Assembly: GCA_024274705.1 (NCBI GenBank) | Contig: JAJSAL010000135.1 | Location: 1-64,000, forward strand | DNA: 64,000 bases | Source of the DNA: Spirochaetota bacterium | GTDB taxonomy: Bacteria; Spirochaetota; Spirochaetia; SPDA01; JAJSAL01 | Direction: 5' to 3' | Part shown: positions 8,196 through 17,504 of the stretch, piece by piece | How positions within the stretch are numbered: the stretch's first letter is position 1 | Layout: the number at the start of each line of letters is the position of its first letter | Notes under the pieces: generated by a model | Database searches by the model: none | What the model saw: the letters and a program-made list of their open reading frames with translations, nothing else | Told to the model about the DNA's origin: nothing | Position numbers and translations under genes: made by a program

Positions 8196-9122
8196 TCAAC
8201 TGACAGCACCGGTTACAAGAGCGAGAAGTGCCATCCGCAGGTAGACACCGTTGTGAGCCTGCCGGAAATAGGCGGCATTCGGAAGGTTATCCACATCGCG
8301 GGCTATTTCATCCACCCGGGGCAACGGGTGCAGGATGGAGACATCAGGATTACCCTGTTCGACGAGACTTCGCGTCAGGATATAGCTCCCCTTAAGCTTT
8401 TCGTACTCCGCAGTATCATCAAAACGTTCACGCTGGATCCGGGTCATATACACGATATCTGCGTCTAGAGCTTCCTCAATTTTATCCGTTTGAATCACCG
8501 GTACTTTTTTTTCTTCCATCTTACTTACGATGTGTTCCGGCATTCTAAGCGCCTCGGGAGCACAATAAATGTATTCAGGATTGAAAGGAGCAAGTGCATA
8601 GGATAACGAATGTACCGTGCGCCCGTATTTGAGGTCCCCCACCATTGCGACCTTCAGCCCTTCAAGAGTTCCCTTCTCTTTTTGAATGGTGTACAGATCG
8701 AGGAGAGCCTGGGTTGGATGCTGTCCTGCACCGTCCCCGCCGTTGATAACAGGAACATCAACCGCATCAGCCATAACGCCTGCACCGCCGATAGCAGGTT
8801 GCCGTACGACGATGCAATCCACGTATCCTGCAATGGTCCTGGCAGTATCGGCAAGATCTTCACCTTTGGATGCAGAGGAACTCTTGGCATCGGAAACAAT
8901 GATCGGACTGGCACCGAGTCTGTACACGGCGGTCTCGAAGGACAACCGGGTCCGGGTAGAAGGTTCTAGAAAAATGATGGCAATCACTTTATCCGACATA
9001 AGAGACGATACCCGTTCTTTCCGGACGATTGCCTCCATATCAGCACTTACCTGCATGATTTTCAAAATTTCTTCTCTGGTAAGATCAACTGTGGTCAGAA
9101 TATCTCTATCTTTAAAATTCAT
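8196..9122 (-). CDS. pyrB: Aspartate carbamoyltransferase catalytic chain
   Basis: A 308-residue ATCase catalytic chain. Visible motifs are the carbamoyl phosphate site EPSTRTRLSFE, DGAGQHPTQALLD, GDLKYGRTVHSL and HPLPRVDEI. It condenses aspartate with carbamoyl phosphate. No pyrI regulatory chain is seen in the window. Its ATG overlaps the stop of the upstream [2Fe-2S] hydroxylase subunit by 4 nt, so a biosynthetic gene is transcribed as the last gene of a purine- or pyrimidine-hydroxylase operon, an unusual pairing. Confidence 0.95.
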   Translation of the reverse strand: MNFKDRDILTTVDLTREEILKIMQVSADMEAIVRKERVSSLMSDKVIAIIFLEPSTRTRLSFETAVYRLGASPIIVSDAKSSSASKGEDLADTARTIAGYVDCIVVRQPAIGGAGVMADAVDVPVINGGDGAGQHPTQALLDLYTIQKEKGTLEGLKVAMVGDLKYGRTVHSLSYALAPFNPEYIYCAPEALRMPEHIVSKMEEKKVPVIQTDKIEEALDADIVYMTRIQRERFDDTAEYEKLKGSYILTRSLVEQGNPDVSILHPLPRVDEIARDVDNLPNAAYFRQAHNGVYLRMALLALVTGAVS

Positions 9123-9607
9123 TTATCCTTCTCCTGCATTATTCGTTGGGCGCTGAGCATAATCGCATTTTCAATATTCGTATAACCCGTACAACGGCAC
9201 ATGTTACCCCGCAGGGCCTCCTTGATATCCCGGCTGGAAGGGGATGAATTATTCTGCAGCAGTTCAACGGCGGTAAGCACCATGCCGGGAGTACAGAAGC
9301 CGCATTGAACTGCACCCTCATCTATGAAGGCTTCCTGTACAGGATGCAGTTTTCCGCCATCATCCAGGCCCTCGATTGTGAGTATTTTCTTTCCGGCTGC
9401 TGAAACGGCGAGCATCTGGCAGGAAAGAACGGTTCTTCCATCCAGGATAACCGTACATGCACTGCATTCTCCAATTCCGCATCCGTATTTCGTGCCAGTC
9501 AGGTGGAGCTTTTCCCTGATTACCTGAAGCAATGTTTCATTAGTTCGTACCGTTGCAGTATATTCCTTGCCGTTGACGTTGAGCGTAATCACCTTCTCCA
9601 TGGTCAT
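9119..9607 (-). CDS. Xanthine dehydrogenase family [2Fe-2S] subunit (operon 1)
   Basis: A 162-residue iron-sulfur subunit that passes electrons from the molybdenum site to FAD. The plant-type cluster cysteines are C43, C48, C51 and C63. The second cluster is held by CGFCTPG and CRCTGY. The GTG/ATG choice is between 9607, which overlaps the previous stop by 4 nt, and 9601, better spaced from GGGGGG. The enzyme belongs to the molybdenum hydroxylase family; the substrate could be a purine, a pyrimidine or nicotinate-like ring. Confidence 0.9.
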   Translation of the reverse strand: MTMEKVITLNVNGKEYTATVRTNETLLQVIREKLHLTGTKYGCGIGECSACTVILDGRTVLSCQMLAVSAAGKKILTIEGLDDGGKLHPVQEAFIDEGAVQCGFCTPGMVLTAVELLQNNSSPSSRDIKEALRGNMCRCTGYTNIENAIMLSAQRIMQEKDK

Positions 9608-10494
9608 CTTCCCCCCGATTGCGCCCAGGCTTCCGTTACAGCATCCCTGAGAAGTACCGCCGCAACCCTTTTTCTGTACTCCGCGGTGGAGCGTACATCA
9701 TCAATAGGCCTCAGTTCCCTGGCCACCTTTTCCACAGCACTGCTGATAAGCTTTTCGCTCATCTCCTCACCGGTAAGTAAATCCTCCACAGTCCCGAGCC
9801 GGACAGGAGTCGGGGCAACCGATCCGAAAGCAATACGGATTGTACATAGCTTGTTGCCGTCTCTCTCCAGATACACCGCACAGTTGACTTTAGCGATATC
9901 CAGGCCCACCCGCGAAACTCTTTTAAACGACTGTCCGGACCCCGTTTTTGCAAAAGGAACCCGGATAGCCGTTACCAGTTCTCCCGGGTTAATGATGGTT
10001 TTTTTCGGACCGGTAAAGAAGTTTTCCACGGAAACTGTTTTCACGGTTACCGTTCCGTCCTCTTTCAGTGATGAGATATCAACTTCACTCTTCAATACCA
10101 TGAGGACAGGAAGAGTATCAGCACCAGGGGAAGCATTACAGATGTTTCCGGCAAGGGTCGCCATGTTTCTGATTTGAGTACCGCCTATTACGTTAACCGC
10201 CGCTGCCAGGGCAGGACACTTCCGGACAACGGACGTATTGTGTTCGATATCCACGAGGATTACCGCGGCACCTATTTCCAGAAATCCAGTAACCCGCAGA
10301 AAATCAAGGCCCTTAATACCGAGGGTATACACCAGTGATTTCGGTTCTGCGTTGTCCATCTTGATGTTGTTGATCAGGTCGGTCCCTCCGGCAAGGGGCC
10401 GTGCATCTTCCCGGGTAAGCAGTTTCAGCGCTTCGGAAAGTTCCTCCGGCGCATAATAATCAAAATCAGTTGTTATTATTCTCGAGTTTGACAT
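9604..10494 (-). CDS. Xanthine dehydrogenase family FAD-binding subunit (operon 1)
   Basis: A 296-residue CoxM-like flavin subunit. PLAGGTDLINNIKM near residue 35 and GNICNASPGADTLPVL near residue 125 are the FAD pyrophosphate and flavin motifs. GGAAGG lies 10 nt before the ATG. The gene overlaps the large subunit by 29 nt and the [2Fe-2S] subunit by 4 nt, so the three subunits are translated together and assemble in the cytoplasm. Confidence 0.9.
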   Translation of the reverse strand: MSNSRIITTDFDYYAPEELSEALKLLTREDARPLAGGTDLINNIKMDNAEPKSLVYTLGIKGLDFLRVTGFLEIGAAVILVDIEHNTSVVRKCPALAAAVNVIGGTQIRNMATLAGNICNASPGADTLPVLMVLKSEVDISSLKEDGTVTVKTVSVENFFTGPKKTIINPGELVTAIRVPFAKTGSGQSFKRVSRVGLDIAKVNCAVYLERDGNKLCTIRIAFGSVAPTPVRLGTVEDLLTGEEMSEKLISSAVEKVARELRPIDDVRSTAEYRKRVAAVLLRDAVTEAWAQSGGR

Positions 10495-12868
10495 GCCGCA
10501 TCAACCTTCCTTTTTTATTTTTCAGGACTGAGAGGATATCTTCAGGGCGTATAGGGAGTGTGTTGAACCATATCCCTATTGCATTATAAACAGCATGTGC
10601 AACTGCTGCGGGAACCGGGTTGAGGGCGGCTTCTCCTATCCCCTTCGCCCCCATAGGCCCTGTCGGCTCAAAGGTGTCAGCGAAAAAAGTTATAAAGTTT
10701 TCTGAAGACGGCATCTCCGTTGCACCGAGCATTTTATAATCCATGAATTGAGCATTGTTGGTGAGCCTGCCGGTGTTTCTGTCATACTCCGTATCCTCCA
10801 GGAGTGCCATTCCGGCGCCGCGATAAAAGCCGCCCTGAAGCTGTCCCTCGGCAAGTTTCGGATTTACCACAACGCCTGCGTCACTCCCGGCTGCAACCCG
10901 CAGGATCCGGATACACCCGGTCCCGGTGTCCACCTCTAGTTCAACAAAAAAGGTAGTAAACGCCGGTGGACAATTCACTTTACGAATACTCTTCGAAACA
11001 ATCGCCGTTCCCCAATCGTTCTCCATGGCTGTGCGGGCGACATCTTTTATTGTTATATTTTTCTCAGGCATACCTTCGACGTAGATCACACCCTGCTCCA
11101 ATCCGGCACCTGGCCTGGTCTTGAGTGAATCTACAGGGGCATTCATGATCCGGGAGGCAAATCCCAGGAGAACCTCCTTCGTTTCCCTGGCAACATCAAG
11201 AACTGCTCCTGCACCGCAGTAGACCCCTCGGGTAGCATGAGTACAGACATCATAACCGGTAGACCTTGTATCCGCAGGGGAAATGCCTACTTTATCAATA
11301 GGAATGGAAAACTCTTCTGCAACGAGCTTTGCTGCTGCATCCAGGGTTCCGCCTCCGTGGTCCATCAAAGCTGTAAGAATATCGATACTACCGTCCTCAT
11401 TAACTTTGACCTGAACAGTAGTATAATCCTTAACTTCACCGGGAACCGGCGCACCGGTTCCGGAGGTGTGGAATCCCCGGGCAAAACCGATACCCCTTCT
11501 GAACCTGCCGGTTTTCCGGGCCGGCCCGGTTTCGGATTTCCATCCGATCAATTCTGCACCACGGTCGAGTAATTCCTTAACACCATCGGAATGGATAACC
11601 GACCTGATGGTAGGCCCCTGTCCCCAGAAAATTTCACCCAGCCCGACATAGTTCTTTTTCCGTATCTCAATAGGATCCATACCCAGTTTATCCGCCAGCA
11701 TGGACATCATGGTTTCGATACCGAACGTTATTTGTGGAGCACCGTATCCCTGCATTGCACAGGACGGCGCCTTATTAGTGTAGACAGCCAACCCTTCATA
11801 TTTCATGTGGGGAAGGCGATAGAGGGAATGCCACCATCCGGCGCATACCCCGAGGTACGCAATAGCCTGCACATGATGCGCCCCTATATCAACCCAGAGT
11901 TTCATCCGGCCTGCCACGAGAGTTCCATCTTTTTTCGCCCCGAGACTGACACTGTACCTGCTGGGATACCTGCAGTGACTGTAGAAATCTTCCTCCCGGC
12001 TCTGGACGATTTTTACCGATTTTCCGGATTTCAGGGCAAGGGCCACTGTTATCAGGTGTACCGGGTTTGTGTGAATTCCCGCTCCGAAGTGACCACCTCC
12101 GGTAAGACGGACGACATTCACCTTGTTAAGAGGTATACCGAAAATTTCCCCTATCAGTATTCTCGTGTTGTGGAGAGCCTGGGTGGTGGGCCACACGGTG
12201 ACACCTCCATCGGGTTCCGGCCTGCACACACAGGACTTCGTTTCCAGTTGTGCATGGTACACCCGGGGCGTTGTAAATTCCTCCTCTATTACTACATCAG
12301 CTTCGGAGAATCCCTTTTCCACATCCCCGTCCTCGACTTCCCGGGTACAGGCAATATTATTCTTGATTATAATCTCCCTGTCTTCTATATATACTTTCTC
12401 GTGAACAAGATTATCCTCGGCCTTCAGAGCCGATTCGATATCCAGGTATGACGGGAGTATTTCCCACTCGACTTTTACCCTTTCCAGTGCGGCTTCCGCA
12501 AGCTCTTCCGTCTCAGCAGCCAGGGCTCCGTAGAAATCTCCCACCTGCCGCATGTGGCTGCTGAGCACCTTCCAGTCCTTGTAGGTGCTTCGGGGTATTG
12601 AAACCTGGCGAACATTGAATACCGTATCCGGTACATCCTTGAAGCTGATGCACACAGCACCAAGTTCCTCGGCTTCTGAAAAATCAATACTCTTGATTCT
12701 TGCATGCGGGTAGGGGCTCCTCAAAACTTTACCATGGAGCATACCGAAAAACTGTAGATCTGAAGGATAGATTTCCTTCCCCGTTACCCGGGCCCTCCCC
12801 TCTTTTCTTGGAAAATTCTTCCCCACATAATGATAGTGTTTATTCTGCACAGAGGTTCTATTACTCAT
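10466..12868 (-). CDS. Xanthine dehydrogenase family molybdopterin-binding subunit (operon 1)
   Basis: An 800-residue large subunit that carries the molybdopterin cofactor and hydroxylates a heterocycle or aldehyde. It shows the aldehyde-oxidase-type N-terminal domain (GKEIYPSDL, GMLHGKVLRSPYPHA), GGGHFGAGIHT for cofactor contacts, and GAKGIGEAALNP with the presumed catalytic Glu near the C-terminus. Operon 2 has the canonical GGGFGGKED where this has GGGHFGAGI, so the two enzymes probably differ in substrate. GGGAAGGG precedes the ATG. It is first in an operon ending with pyrB. Confidence 0.9.
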   Translation of the reverse strand: MSNRTSVQNKHYHYVGKNFPRKEGRARVTGKEIYPSDLQFFGMLHGKVLRSPYPHARIKSIDFSEAEELGAVCISFKDVPDTVFNVRQVSIPRSTYKDWKVLSSHMRQVGDFYGALAAETEELAEAALERVKVEWEILPSYLDIESALKAEDNLVHEKVYIEDREIIIKNNIACTREVEDGDVEKGFSEADVVIEEEFTTPRVYHAQLETKSCVCRPEPDGGVTVWPTTQALHNTRILIGEIFGIPLNKVNVVRLTGGGHFGAGIHTNPVHLITVALALKSGKSVKIVQSREEDFYSHCRYPSRYSVSLGAKKDGTLVAGRMKLWVDIGAHHVQAIAYLGVCAGWWHSLYRLPHMKYEGLAVYTNKAPSCAMQGYGAPQITFGIETMMSMLADKLGMDPIEIRKKNYVGLGEIFWGQGPTIRSVIHSDGVKELLDRGAELIGWKSETGPARKTGRFRRGIGFARGFHTSGTGAPVPGEVKDYTTVQVKVNEDGSIDILTALMDHGGGTLDAAAKLVAEEFSIPIDKVGISPADTRSTGYDVCTHATRGVYCGAGAVLDVARETKEVLLGFASRIMNAPVDSLKTRPGAGLEQGVIYVEGMPEKNITIKDVARTAMENDWGTAIVSKSIRKVNCPPAFTTFFVELEVDTGTGCIRILRVAAGSDAGVVVNPKLAEGQLQGGFYRGAGMALLEDTEYDRNTGRLTNNAQFMDYKMLGATEMPSSENFITFFADTFEPTGPMGAKGIGEAALNPVPAAVAHAVYNAIGIWFNTLPIRPEDILSVLKNKKGRLMRHVKLENNNN

Positions 12869-12896
12869 ACACCCTTCCCTTTTGCGCGTATAATCG

Positions 12897-12925
12897 ATTA
12901 TAAAGTAGTATTCCCGGCGTGTAAA
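12897..12925 (-). promoter_or_regulatory. Promoter of hydroxylase operon 1 / pyrB
   Basis: On the minus strand TTTACA (12925-12920) and a perfect TATAAT (12902-12897) are separated by 17 nt, about 30 nt before the large-subunit ATG. Confidence 0.65.
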
Positions 12926-12930
12926 GGATA

Positions 12931-12951
12931 TATCGAAATTGCATTCCGATA
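12931..12951. promoter_or_regulatory. Candidate IclR-type operator
   Basis: TATCGAAAT-TGC-ATTCCGATA is a 21-bp inverted repeat with one mismatch, five bases upstream of the operon 1 -35 box. It resembles the GGAAAT-N-ATTTCC boxes known for IclR proteins. The divergent iclR gene at 13017 is the likely source of the regulator. Confidence 0.5.
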
Positions 12952-12978
12952 TTTAAGAATTTAAGAACATCCGCTCCC

Positions 12979-13008
12979 TTGACATGAAATGATACAAGCG
13001 GTTATCCT
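12979..13008 (+). promoter_or_regulatory. iclR promoter giving a near-leaderless transcript
   Basis: TTGACA (12979-12984) and TATCCT (13003-13008) are 18 nt apart. Only 8 nt separate the -10 box from the ATG at 13017, so transcription should begin at or within a base or two of the start codon. No ribosome site is present. Confidence 0.5.
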
Positions 13009-13016
13009 GCCCATGT

Positions 13017-13805
13017 ATGCCGTCAATTAAAAAAATTCATTCAATTCTCGATCTGCTTCGTAAGCAATACCGCAGCGGGCTCTCTAACAAGGAGATCAGC
13101 GACAGGCTGAATATCCCTCCCTCCACGTGTTACCGGATTCTGGCGGATTTACGAAAATACGATCTCGTATATCAACGAAAACCGGATTTACGGTATTTCC
13201 TGGGATTCGCCCATCTTCGATATGCAGAAGCGCTCCGCGAGGGAATGGATATCGCGTCAGAAAGCCTGCCCTACCTGGATCACCTGCATATCGAGACCGG
13301 AGAAACAGTATTCCTCACCCTCCTCAATGGTACGAGTTGTGTCGTGATGGAGATCTGCGGGTTCACCAATATGCGTGTTTCAGTAGGTTTAGGGGAGATG
13401 ATGCCGCTGCACTGTTCCGCCGCCGGAAAAGTGGTTTTTGCATTTCTTCAAAAGGGAATCCAGGAGAGGATATTCAGGCAGTTGAAGTTTGAAAAGCATA
13501 CGGAAAACACCAAAACCAGCCGGGAAGATCTGAAACGTGAACTACTGGAAATACAGAAAACCGGAGTAGCCTTCAACATAGAAGAGTTCAATGCGGGTAT
13601 CAACGCAATGGCGACACCTTTATTTAACCGCCAGGCAAAAGTCATGGGGAGCATCGCCCTTGTAGGAACATCGGCTTCCCTTACCAGGGAGCGGATGGAA
13701 CAATACGCGCCGCTGTTTATCGACGCGAGCATTCAAATCTCACGGAAAATCGGAGGGCCTTTCCCCAGGATGCCGGAAAGCACATTCCTTCCACCTGCAA
13801 AGTAA
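13017..13805 (+). CDS. IclR family transcriptional regulator 1
   Basis: A 262-residue regulator. It has an N-terminal winged helix (NKEISDRLNIPPSTCYRILADL, first half of that stretch at residues 25-40) and a C-terminal GAF-like effector domain with MPLHCSAAGKVV and NAGINAMATPLF. It is a close paralogue of the gene at 62653-63420; both share IPPSTCYRILA and LHCSAAGK. It diverges from hydroxylase operon 1, with a palindrome in the spacer, and probably controls that operon. It converges on the hydantoinase gene. No Shine-Dalgarno is seen. Confidence 0.9.
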   Translation: MPSIKKIHSILDLLRKQYRSGLSNKEISDRLNIPPSTCYRILADLRKYDLVYQRKPDLRYFLGFAHLRYAEALREGMDIASESLPYLDHLHIETGETVFLTLLNGTSCVVMEICGFTNMRVSVGLGEMMPLHCSAAGKVVFAFLQKGIQERIFRQLKFEKHTENTKTSREDLKRELLEIQKTGVAFNIEEFNAGINAMATPLFNRQAKVMGSIALVGTSASLTRERMEQYAPLFIDASIQISRKIGGPFPRMPESTFLPPAK

Positions 13806-13830
13806 AGAACAGGCAATCCAACACCCAACG

Positions 13831-15171
13831 TTACAGACGCCCTGCATCCGTCGGGAGATAGTCGGCATTACCCGGTGTACCGTAAAACGTATCCCCATCA
13901 ACCAGGATTTTACCTTTTGCCAGGACTTTTTTCACTCTCCCGGTAAGCCTCTTCCCCTCGAAAAGGGTGTATTCCGCATGGGTATGTTGATTCCCGGGAA
14001 ATACAGTCCATGATTCAGAAGGATCAAACAGGACCAGGTCCGCATCGGCCCCGGGTTCCATCCTCCCCTTTCTTGGATAAATCCCCATAATTTTCGCAGG
14101 GTTTTCCGCCATGAGTTCAACCAGGGTATTCGGAGTTACCAGCCCGGCATTGACTCCGTACTGCCAGACCACGGGGAGCATGGTCTCGACTTCCGGGGAG
14201 CCGTAAGGAGCTTTGAAAAAATCATCGGACACTTTCTTTGCCTTAGGGGCATGATCGCTGCCCAGGGTATCGAACAGGCCGCCGCCCACAGCCGTCCACA
14301 ATGCCTTCCTGTCTCCTTCGGTTTTTATCGAAGGGCCTACCTTCCCCAGGGGGCCGGACTGCTTAAGTTCATCCCAGGTTAATGCGAGGTACTGGGGACA
14401 GGTTTCACCGTAAACTTTCACTCCTTTGCCTTTTAGAAAACGTAAAACATCGACACCCTCTTTGGATGAAATATGAGGAATATATACAGGACAGTCAAAC
14501 AGCCGACCGATAGAGACAGCCCGAAAAATTCCTTCCGCCTCTGCCACATCAGGACTCGTCTCGAGGAATTTTTCCTTGAAATCCACCTGTTCAGCCAATA
14601 ACGTGTCCATGATGTAATCGATTGCCAACCCGGTCTCGGCGTGAACCGCAACCATTCCACCAAGTCCGCCGACGATATCCATTACCTTCGCCATTGCGTA
14701 GTCGTCTGTCATCCAGCCCAGCTTTGCATAAGCCATGAATACTTTGTACGATGTTACCCCCATCCCGAAGCATTCGGGAATTTCATCCGCCTGCTTCAAC
14801 GTTTCAAATAAGCCGCCATGAACAGCGAAATCGGTATATGAGGCCGCCTCACCGTTCTTCCTGAAATCCCGAATTGTTTCCGCCAGTTTATTCCCCGGCT
14901 TAGCATAAGCATAGTGTACCGAGCAGGTTACACCGCCGAAAGCGGCAGTCCGGGATGTCGCCTGAATATCATCCAGATAAACAGGATGAGAATGAGGATC
15001 GATCAGCCCCGGCAGTATATATAACCCCGATGCATCCAGTTTTTCGCCGCCCTCCGCCGAGCCCGGGGGCAGGAGCCTGGATATTTTTCCCCCGGAGATA
15101 ACGATATCCGCGGGGATCGTTTTTTCCGGATATACCAGCAGTCCGCCTTGAATAATCAATTCACTGTCCAT
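13831..15171 (-). CDS. Dihydropyrimidinase/hydantoinase family amidohydrolase
   Basis: A 446-residue cyclic amidohydrolase that opens dihydropyrimidine, hydantoin or allantoin-like rings. Metal ligands are visible as DPHSH (near residue 58), the Lys to be carboxylated in TSYKVFMAY, VHAETG, PHISS and the Asp in LGSDHAP. The spacing and GETCPQYLALT favour the hydantoinase branch over dihydroorotase. The product side is not defined, and a role in pyrimidine catabolism is inferred from the hydroxylase genes around it. The ATG at 15171 is preceded by GGAGGAGAAC. Confidence 0.88.
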   Translation of the reverse strand: MDSELIIQGGLLVYPEKTIPADIVISGGKISRLLPPGSAEGGEKLDASGLYILPGLIDPHSHPVYLDDIQATSRTAAFGGVTCSVHYAYAKPGNKLAETIRDFRKNGEAASYTDFAVHGGLFETLKQADEIPECFGMGVTSYKVFMAYAKLGWMTDDYAMAKVMDIVGGLGGMVAVHAETGLAIDYIMDTLLAEQVDFKEKFLETSPDVAEAEGIFRAVSIGRLFDCPVYIPHISSKEGVDVLRFLKGKGVKVYGETCPQYLALTWDELKQSGPLGKVGPSIKTEGDRKALWTAVGGGLFDTLGSDHAPKAKKVSDDFFKAPYGSPEVETMLPVVWQYGVNAGLVTPNTLVELMAENPAKIMGIYPRKGRMEPGADADLVLFDPSESWTVFPGNQHTHAEYTLFEGKRLTGRVKKVLAKGKILVDGDTFYGTPGNADYLPTDAGRL

Positions 15172-15575
15172 GTTCTCCTCCTTCCGATTTTACCCAGAGT
15201 TATAGCACCCCGGGGAGCATGGGCCCGGATCGTACACTCCGCCGGCCCTTTCCCACTGCGGGATTCGCCGGTTACTTATAGCTGCGTTCCTTTAACGCAT
15301 GGAACCGCAGTGTATCACTCCAATTGTACAATAGTAAGATGAAAAATGCAATTATTACCAAATTAAGCAATGCATATCTTAATTATTGAGAATTAATAGT
15401 AATCTTGGAATAGTAAAGTGAAAACAACCTTCCCTGCTCAACTCTGGGAAGGATACTGCAAACCTATATTCTCATTATTCAGAATACATAACTTAATATA
15501 AGGAATGAAACTATTGCGTTTACGGTTATTATTATTTATCATGAGGGGTACTTTTCTTAACATGGGAGGAAGTGT
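15172..15575. other. Intergenic region with AT-rich core and weak promoter for the aldehyde oxidoreductase
   Basis: This 404-bp divergent spacer holds no gene. Its centre (about 15340-15545) is very AT-rich with several imperfect inverted repeats. The best promoter toward the right is TTGCGT (15514-15519), 17 nt, TATCAT (15537-15542), about 35 nt before the start. I see no riboswitch-like fold. Confidence 0.35.
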
Positions 15576-17405
15576 ATGTATGCAGTAACCGGCAGCATTC
15601 TTGAAGTGAACCTAAAAAAAAGAACTTGTCATTTTTCAAACATCACTCATGACATGTACCGTAAGTTTCTTGGAGGATATGGACTTGGAGCAGCGCTGCT
15701 GCTTGAAAAGATGGATCCCTCCTGCGATCCCATGGGACCCGGGAATATGCTGGGATTTGCAACAGGATATTTGACCGGAACCGGTGCCTATATCGCCTCC
15801 CGTTTCATGTGCTTCGGAAAATCCCCACTCACCATGGGCTGGGGAGATGCCAATTGCGGTGGATATTTCGGCAAGGCCCTGAAACAGGCCGGTGTTGATG
15901 TAATACTGTTCTCTGACATTTCACAGGAGCCCGTCATCCTGGTCGTAGAGAACGGGGAAGCAACATTAGAAAGTGCCGGTCCTTTCTGGGGCAAAGACTG
16001 CTACGAATCGGAAGATCTACTCAAGGAAAAGTACGGCAAAAACTGCCGGACAGCGTGTATCGGACCTGCCGGTGAGTCCCTTTCCCTCTTTGCAGGGATC
16101 TCAACCGATAAAGGACGTTTCGCAGCGAGGTCGGGACTGGGAGCTGTTATGGGATCCAAAAAGCTGAAAGCCCTGGTGTTGAAAGGTAAAAGGGAAATCC
16201 CCGTTGCAAACCCGGAAAAAATGAAACGTCTCCGTAAAGAGCATCTCCCGTTGTTCAAATCGGGGTTTGGCGAAACTTTATCAACATTTGGAACGCCGAT
16301 GTTCTACGAAGGGGCACTGGAAACCGGAGATGCCCCGTGGAAAAACTGGTCTTCATCGGTTGAGGAAATGAAAGATTTCACAATAACCGCTGAAAAAGTG
16401 CTGAAGTACCAGGTAAAAAAATACGCCTGCAGCGGGTGCCCTGTCGGCTGCGGCGGGCATGTAGAAGTGAAAGATGGTGAGTTTAAAACCGATGGGCCCC
16501 TTCATAAAGTGGAGTATGAAACAATGGCGGTCTTCGGTTCGAATTTATTGAATGACAATGTCGAGTCCCTGATGAGGATAAATGACCTGTGCAACCGCTT
16601 CGGTATGGATACAATCACCTGCGGCGGACTCGTCGCGTACACGATGGAATGCTACCAGCAGGGACTCATCACCAGGGAACAATTGGACGGGCTGGACCTC
16701 GAATGGGGTAACCCACATGCTATCGTTACACTGGTGGAAAACATCGGGAAAAACGAAGGGATAGGGAAAGTTCTCTCCAGGGGCTTCGATGCAGCGATCA
16801 GGGTGTTCGGATCTGAAACAGCGCAGTATGCAATGGCAGTTGGAGGAGAAGGTCTGCCTGCACATGACCCGAGATGGAATGTGGGGTTGGCTTTAACCTA
16901 TTTCCTTGATCCCACACCTGCACGCCATACCCAGGGATCAACTGCATTCCCCCTGGCCGGTTATGAAATGCCGGAAATCGCTCCGGATCAGGTATCCCGG
17001 CGAGGAAAACATCATATGGAAAATGAAAGATGGACCCATGTGCTCAACGCAGCAGGGTTATGCCTTTTCGGTTATTTTATATTAAGTTACAAGACGTTAC
17101 CGGAGTACCTTACGGCTGCAGACGGTACCGAATGGACTATGAAAGAACTGGAAAAGCTGGGACATCGGCTGACTCTTATCAGGCGGATATTCAATCTCCA
17201 GGCGGGCCGGAATCTGGAAACGTGTACTTTTCCTGATAGAGTACTCGGCAAACCGCCGCTGGGAAGCGGACCGACAAAGGGAGTCGAGATAGATCTTAAA
17301 ACTATGGTAACCGATTACATGCGGGAGGCCGGGTTGGATGAGGTGACAGGGTTACCCGCAGAAGAAGTTCTCAAGGACCTTGAGTTAACCCGGTATCTGC
17401 CATAG
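15576..17405 (+). CDS. Aldehyde:ferredoxin oxidoreductase (tungsten-type)
   Basis: A 609-residue AOR-family enzyme that oxidises aldehydes to acids with ferredoxin and a tungsto- or molybdo-bispterin cofactor. The N-terminal domain has FLGGYGLGAALLLEKM. CSGCPVGCGG near residue 287, with a later Cys (LCLFG) near residue 490, supplies the [4Fe-4S] ligands. VGGEGLPAHDPR is the pterin-side motif. GGGAGG precedes the ATG. It is oxygen-sensitive and cytoplasmic. In this setting it could remove aldehydes formed from amino-acid or ring degradation. Confidence 0.92.
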   Translation: MYAVTGSILEVNLKKRTCHFSNITHDMYRKFLGGYGLGAALLLEKMDPSCDPMGPGNMLGFATGYLTGTGAYIASRFMCFGKSPLTMGWGDANCGGYFGKALKQAGVDVILFSDISQEPVILVVENGEATLESAGPFWGKDCYESEDLLKEKYGKNCRTACIGPAGESLSLFAGISTDKGRFAARSGLGAVMGSKKLKALVLKGKREIPVANPEKMKRLRKEHLPLFKSGFGETLSTFGTPMFYEGALETGDAPWKNWSSSVEEMKDFTITAEKVLKYQVKKYACSGCPVGCGGHVEVKDGEFKTDGPLHKVEYETMAVFGSNLLNDNVESLMRINDLCNRFGMDTITCGGLVAYTMECYQQGLITREQLDGLDLEWGNPHAIVTLVENIGKNEGIGKVLSRGFDAAIRVFGSETAQYAMAVGGEGLPAHDPRWNVGLALTYFLDPTPARHTQGSTAFPLAGYEMPEIAPDQVSRRGKHHMENERWTHVLNAAGLCLFGYFILSYKTLPEYLTAADGTEWTMKELEKLGHRLTLIRRIFNLQAGRNLETCTFPDRVLGKPPLGSGPTKGVEIDLKTMVTDYMREAGLDEVTGLPAEEVLKDLELTRYLP

Positions 17406-17481
17406 CGAAGGGTCAGCCGGGAGGACGCTTACACTATCACAGCTGGGCATACGATGTGAACTAACATGTTTTCTCATTATA

Positions 17482-17496
17482 TGAAATTATATTTCA
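17482..17496. promoter_or_regulatory. Candidate IclR-type operator before hydroxylase operon 2
   Basis: TGAAAT-TAT-ATTTCA is a perfect 15-bp palindrome with the same GAAAT-N3-ATTYC core as 12931-12951. It lies 8 nt upstream of the -35 box at 17505. Confidence 0.5.
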
Positions 17497-17504
17497 ATTT
17501 TTGA

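Noticed and set aside
16001-16258. Minus-strand frame inside the aldehyde oxidoreductase gene
   Set aside because: It is antisense to strongly coding sequence and has no ribosome site.
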